Source: Roseihalotalea indica (lineage in GTDB: Bacteria > Bacteroidota > Bacteroidia > Cytophagales > Cyclobacteriaceae). From it: DNA of 64,000 nt. The translations under genes and the position numbers were made by a program. Below, in pieces: positions 60,722 to 64,000 of this stretch (its first letter is position 1; the number at the start of each line of letters is the position of its first letter). Where the stretch lies: contig NZ_JAINFL010000018.1 in assembly GCF_022458895.1 (NCBI RefSeq), positions 1 through 64,000 of the forward strand, read 5' to 3'. Below the pieces are notes generated by a model. The model did not search any database, was not told where the DNA came from, and saw only the letters and a list, made by a program, of their open reading frames with translations.

Positions 60722-62770
60722 TTATCGAAATTGGAAAGGTTCGGGTTTGTGCACTTCAAAGTCCATAAAGTTAGGTACCGGAATGCTACCGATTCGAAAC
60801 CCAAACCAACTTTTGTCTTCCGGGGTACGCGGGTAAAAGGTAAAGCGTACCTGAAAGGTTTTAAAGGCTAAGTTTTCGTTCCGCACCCGGAAGCCCAGAC
60901 CGTATCCCCGATATGCATGATTTTGCAGTACTTCTTCATCGGGCTGGGCAATCAGGCCGGCATCAATAAAAGCAAACCCGGCAAAACGAAAGCTATAAAG
61001 ATTGATAGGTGGGTAAGCAACCATTTCTAAGCTAAGTGCTACTCGCTCATTTCCTTCTAATACCACACTACTCAAACCCCGAATACCATTTTCATCTCTC
61101 AGGTTAATATATCGGTACTGAAAATTTACTGTTTGAACACGATTAATACCCCGGGTATAATCTGCTTTAATAAAAAAGCGATATTGCGTACGCCGCCGAT
61201 GAATCATATAACTAAAACTGTTTAACTGAACCCGGAACTCCCCATCTTCCATAGCTTTATTCCTCCAGAACCCACCCCAGTTTACTCGAGCCGAAATATA
61301 CCCAAGTGGGCGCATATACCCGCCCCGGGTATAAGAAATACCTGTGAACACCCGGTCGTAGAATTCACCGTATTCAGGCCCCACCATGATCTGAGCCAAT
61401 TGTCCAATTGGAATATCTTCGGTACGCCCGTAAGTATATACTAATTGTTCGGTTGTGTAGTATCGCTTAGAAAAACCAAAGCTTCCCAGTACTAATTGCC
61501 GATGATGAAAGGCTGGATTTTCATTCCGGGATACTTCAGGACGTTCGTAAAAATACTGACGGTTATATCGAGCTGCTAATATGAAGCGGGTACGATTATC
61601 AAGGCTTTGTCCCCCTAAACTGCGCCCCAGCCAATAATCCTGGTTAAACAAGCCATAACGGATAAATGGAACATTTTCCGCTACCGTAAAAGTATCAATA
61701 ATCTGAAAGGAGTTAACCCAGGGGGCATACGTAGTAAGACGGTTGTAACTCACTTCCAGACCACCGGCATAGCGGATCGCGGGTACTACAAATCGTCGGT
61801 TAAATATTACGCTGCGAATATCCTCTCGTTCGGTATGACGATACCAAAACTCGCCTTCTATAAAAGAGCCTCTAATGTTAGGAATGTGGTACCGCCCCTC
61901 GTATCCTACCTTTGGCACCTCGTCCGGCTCAACGATAATCCGATTGCTCAACTCATGACCAGTCCCTAATACATTTCGGTTGGTTACTTCTAAATCACCT
62001 TCAATAAATCCATCTGCCGAGCCTCCAGCCGTATATGGAATTACGTCTTCGGTAATCAGCAGTAAATCTACCGTATCCGAATCATCTGAGCGAGGCTGTA
62101 CCACCAGGCGTGCATCCTGAATAAAACGTAGAGAGCGGATAACTCGCTCATTATCCGCTAGCCGGGTAGGCGTCAGGACATCGCCTTTTTCTAGCAACAG
62201 GTTATTGTAAAGTACCCGATTACTAGTATGAATATGTAGCCGGTTATATAACTGAGATAGTTTAGACTTTGCCTGTCGGGCCGTATCAGTCACGCTTGGG
62301 CCAAACACATCGATTTGTTTCAGATAAATGTCGCCAACATATTTTCCTATGTAGTCTACCGTCTGAGGAGACGGTTCATTTTGGGCAGCCTTCGTTGAAT
62401 CATTATTTGCCTGACTATTATCACTAATCTCAAAAATCCAGTCGAAAATCTGCCCACCAAGTTTTCTCTTCTCCAGAGCAGCTTTCAACTTTTTATAAAA
62501 ATCTTGCTCGTCTTCACCTTCGGCCTGTTTGAGCACTTCTTCCACTTTTGTGCGAATAGTATCGGTTACATAGATAACAGTATCACGTTCGGCAAAGAAG
62601 GCACTATCTGGGGTAAATACATAGCTATTTTTATCAACACGAATGGTATCCAGCACTACTTTGATAGGCAAGGTATCCTGCGCTGCTTCATGTTGTTGGC
62701 ACCACCCTATACTAGGCAAACCTACAAATATGACTAAAACAGTATATATTATACACGTAGAATGTTTCAT
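60722..62770 (-). CDS. BamA/TamA-like outer-membrane beta-barrel protein
   Basis: 682 residues with a signal peptide (TCIIYTVLVIFVGLPSIGWC). The N-terminal region (30-150) is acidic and helical. POTRA-like units follow (about 150-260: IYLKQIDVFGPSV..., LLLEKGDVLTPTRLADNERVIRSLRFIQDARLVV, VDLLLITEDVIPY), and then the Omp85 barrel (about 265-682: VLGTGHELSNRIIV, YLGRSL...TRFILAARYNRQYFY, GYGLGFRVRNENLAF, ending near FMDFEVHKPEPFQFR). It likely inserts or exports something at the outer membrane. Compared with BamA it has fewer POTRA domains and a shorter total length, so it is an accessory Omp85. It is convergent with the SDR gene. Confidence 0.82.
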   Translation of the reverse strand: MKHSTCIIYTVLVIFVGLPSIGWCQQHEAAQDTLPIKVVLDTIRVDKNSYVFTPDSAFFAERDTVIYVTDTIRTKVEEVLKQAEGEDEQDFYKKLKAALEKRKLGGQIFDWIFEISDNSQANNDSTKAAQNEPSPQTVDYIGKYVGDIYLKQIDVFGPSVTDTARQAKSKLSQLYNRLHIHTSNRVLYNNLLLEKGDVLTPTRLADNERVIRSLRFIQDARLVVQPRSDDSDTVDLLLITEDVIPYTAGGSADGFIEGDLEVTNRNVLGTGHELSNRIIVEPDEVPKVGYEGRYHIPNIRGSFIEGEFWYRHTEREDIRSVIFNRRFVVPAIRYAGGLEVSYNRLTTYAPWVNSFQIIDTFTVAENVPFIRYGLFNQDYWLGRSLGGQSLDNRTRFILAARYNRQYFYERPEVSRNENPAFHHRQLVLGSFGFSKRYYTTEQLVYTYGRTEDIPIGQLAQIMVGPEYGEFYDRVFTGISYTRGGYMRPLGYISARVNWGGFWRNKAMEDGEFRVQLNSFSYMIHRRRTQYRFFIKADYTRGINRVQTVNFQYRYINLRDENGIRGLSSVVLEGNERVALSLEMVAYPPINLYSFRFAGFAFIDAGLIAQPDEEVLQNHAYRGYGLGFRVRNENLAFKTFQVRFTFYPRTPEDKSWFGFRIGSIPVPNFMDFEVHKPEPFQFR

Positions 62771-62942
62771 AGTTTAATCACTAATAAAACGAGAGGTCGG
62801 GTAAAATGTATATTATATAATCATAATAAAGAAATATTATTTCTAAGTTTACTTCGCTATTGAAGCATGCTCAAACAAACAGAATGTTCAACAATCCGAA
62901 ATTCACAAAACTATTTCTTAATACTTGTGGTATTTTTACCAA

Positions 62943-62971
62943 TTTCCTAATAAGTTTAATTACTTAGGAAA
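62943..62971 (+). promoter_or_regulatory. 8 bp inverted repeat at the ribosome-binding region of the 7TM-DISM gene
   Basis: TTTCCTAA (62943-62950) and TTAGGAAA (62964-62971) form a hairpin ending one base before the ATG at 62973. It covers the TAGGAAA stretch that could pair with 16S rRNA, so it could modulate translation or bind a regulator. Confidence 0.45.
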
Positions 62972-62972
62972 T

Positions 62973-64000
62973 ATGTTACGCTTATTGAGATGGATTTTCG
63001 TGTTTTTGACGTGCCCAATGGTATGGGGTGCCGTGCCGCCAGAGGAACCTCCGGCATTTGTTATTAATGAGTTTCAGGATTTTTTTGAAAGTGATACCTT
63101 ACAAAATTATCTTTGGATTGTTGAGGATAGCTCAAACCTATGGAGCATTGACGAAGCCCAGGCAGCGTATAAGCAAGGGAAATATATACCCTATCTTGAA
63201 TACCATAGCACTTACGGTTACCCTACTCCTTATTATAGTTACTGGGGTAAAATAAGAATTAAGAACAACTTACCTTATGATACTGAATGGCTGCTGGAGA
63301 TAAGCTCGAAAAATTCCTTTGTAGATGTTTATACCCGCCAGCCTGATAGTACTCTCACGGTTCAACATACAGGATACTATTTACCGGTTAAGGAACGTGC
63401 TATCAGCTCTAATGTTGGCAATAGCGTATGGTTAAAGCTACAATCAGGTGAAGAGAAAGAAATTTACATCAAAATTAAGCGAATTACCGGCTTTCGGCCC
63501 AGGTTTGCGCTACTTTTGGTAGCCCCTCAGTACTGGATTCATCAGGATATTACTTTTACCGATTTTACTACCGGACTTATTGAAGGGGCTCTCTGTATTG
63601 TGGCCATATTCTTTCTGTTTTACTATAGCTCGCTTAAAGACAGGGCTTACTTCTACTATGCCCTATTTTTGCTTTCTACGGCCATTCACTACCTGTTCGA
63701 CTACCAATATTTCTACACTGATGTTATCTTAGGCAAGTATATCCATCTCAAACTGCACATGTGGCTGCTGTCTAGTGTGTATTTTGTGTTTCTGGTATTG
63801 TTTGTTCGGTCATTCCTTAATATACCAGAGCGCTTCCCCTCACTGGATCGGCTTTTTAGACTGATGATTGGCATCCGTCTAGGCTTATTAGCCTTATGCC
63901 TGGGTATTATAACCTGGAGCTTTGACCTGGCCCTGGTTGATAAAATATACGCTACTACTCTAAATGACCTTGAGGTAGTCCTTTGGATCATTATTATAAT
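62973..64000 (+). CDS. 7TM-DISM sensor protein (probable histidine kinase or adenylate/GGDEF type), partial
   Basis: The frame is open from the ATG to the window edge (about 342 residues). A signal segment (LRLLRWIFVFLTCPMVWG) is followed by a 7TMR-DISMED2-like extracellular domain (about 30-190: YLEYHSTYGYPTPYYSYWGKIRI, WLLEISSKNSFVDVYTRQ, WLKLQSGEEKEIYIKI). The 7TM region begins near residue 200 (GLIEGALCIVAIFFLFYYSS, then AYFYYALFLLSTAIHYLFDY, WLLSSVYFVFLVLFVRSFL and LALCLGIITWSF). The output domain lies beyond base 64000; in Bacteroidota it is usually a histidine kinase. No stop codon is reached. Confidence 0.85.
   Translation, partial: MLRLLRWIFVFLTCPMVWGAVPPEEPPAFVINEFQDFFESDTLQNYLWIVEDSSNLWSIDEAQAAYKQGKYIPYLEYHSTYGYPTPYYSYWGKIRIKNNLPYDTEWLLEISSKNSFVDVYTRQPDSTLTVQHTGYYLPVKERAISSNVGNSVWLKLQSGEEKEIYIKIKRITGFRPRFALLLVAPQYWIHQDITFTDFTTGLIEGALCIVAIFFLFYYSSLKDRAYFYYALFLLSTAIHYLFDYQYFYTDVILGKYIHLKLHMWLLSSVYFVFLVLFVRSFLNIPERFPSLDRLFRLMIGIRLGLLALCLGIITWSFDLALVDKIYATTLNDLEVVLWIIII

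Overview
This window comes from a member of the Bacteroidota, most likely order Cytophagales. The evidence is two SusC/SusD pairs, a one-protein hybrid two-component regulator (HTCS), MacB-like permeases without an ATPase, and families common in this phylum (DUF2480, DUF2461, DUF2807/GIN, DUF2846, 7TM-DISM sensors). The genus cannot be named from sequence alone.

Layout. 1-850: the end of an IS3-family element whose transposase needs a -1 frameshift. It has landed in an Rpn-type PD-(D/E)XK gene that also carries a nonsense codon. 1206-1875: a SUKH-type gene with the anatomy of an integron-like cassette. 1968-9893: an M14 zinc carboxypeptidase and two convergent MacB/FtsX-type permeases. 10202-20341: an ECF sigma factor, SusC, SusD, a large VCBS/ASPIC lipoprotein and an EamA protein. 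20433-33338: a minus-strand polysaccharide utilization locus made of a GH9 glucanase, an HTCS regulator, SusC, SusD and a TIG-domain surface glycan-binding protein, probably for a beta-1,4-glucan. 33830-43010: sensors and housekeeping genes (GAF/PAS protein, thioredoxin-like protein, PAS histidine kinase, DUF2480, TsaB, MurF, DUF2461, two small secreted proteins). 43011-44060: noncoding DNA with a degenerate 22-24 bp tandem repeat. 44061-47261: an HU-like DUF4469 protein, a PKD lipoprotein and a membrane protein interrupted by an in-frame TGA.

47283-58731 is the most unusual part. Ten genes lie on the minus strand: a periplasmic TPR-CHAT cysteine peptidase, four tandem paralogous secreted proteins of unknown function, a 70-residue secreted peptide, a papain/C39-like secreted cysteine peptidase, a 91-residue membrane protein, an ECF sigma factor and its TPR-bearing anti-sigma-like partner. 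Six of the transcription starts share the motif TGATGRCYT-N13-(T/G)CTAT(A/C), always with exactly 13 nt between the boxes, and a weaker version precedes the sigma gene. All four paralogs have their own intrinsic terminator. This looks like a small self-contained regulon in which a dedicated ECF factor drives separately transcribed secreted proteins next to two cysteine peptidases. The function is unknown, and the link between sigma factor and motif is inferred.

58795-64000: the second copy of a structured dispersed repeat (the first is at 33608), a DUF2807 protein, an SDR-like NAD(P)-binding protein, a BamA/TamA-like outer-membrane protein and the start of a 7TM-DISM sensor cut by the window edge.
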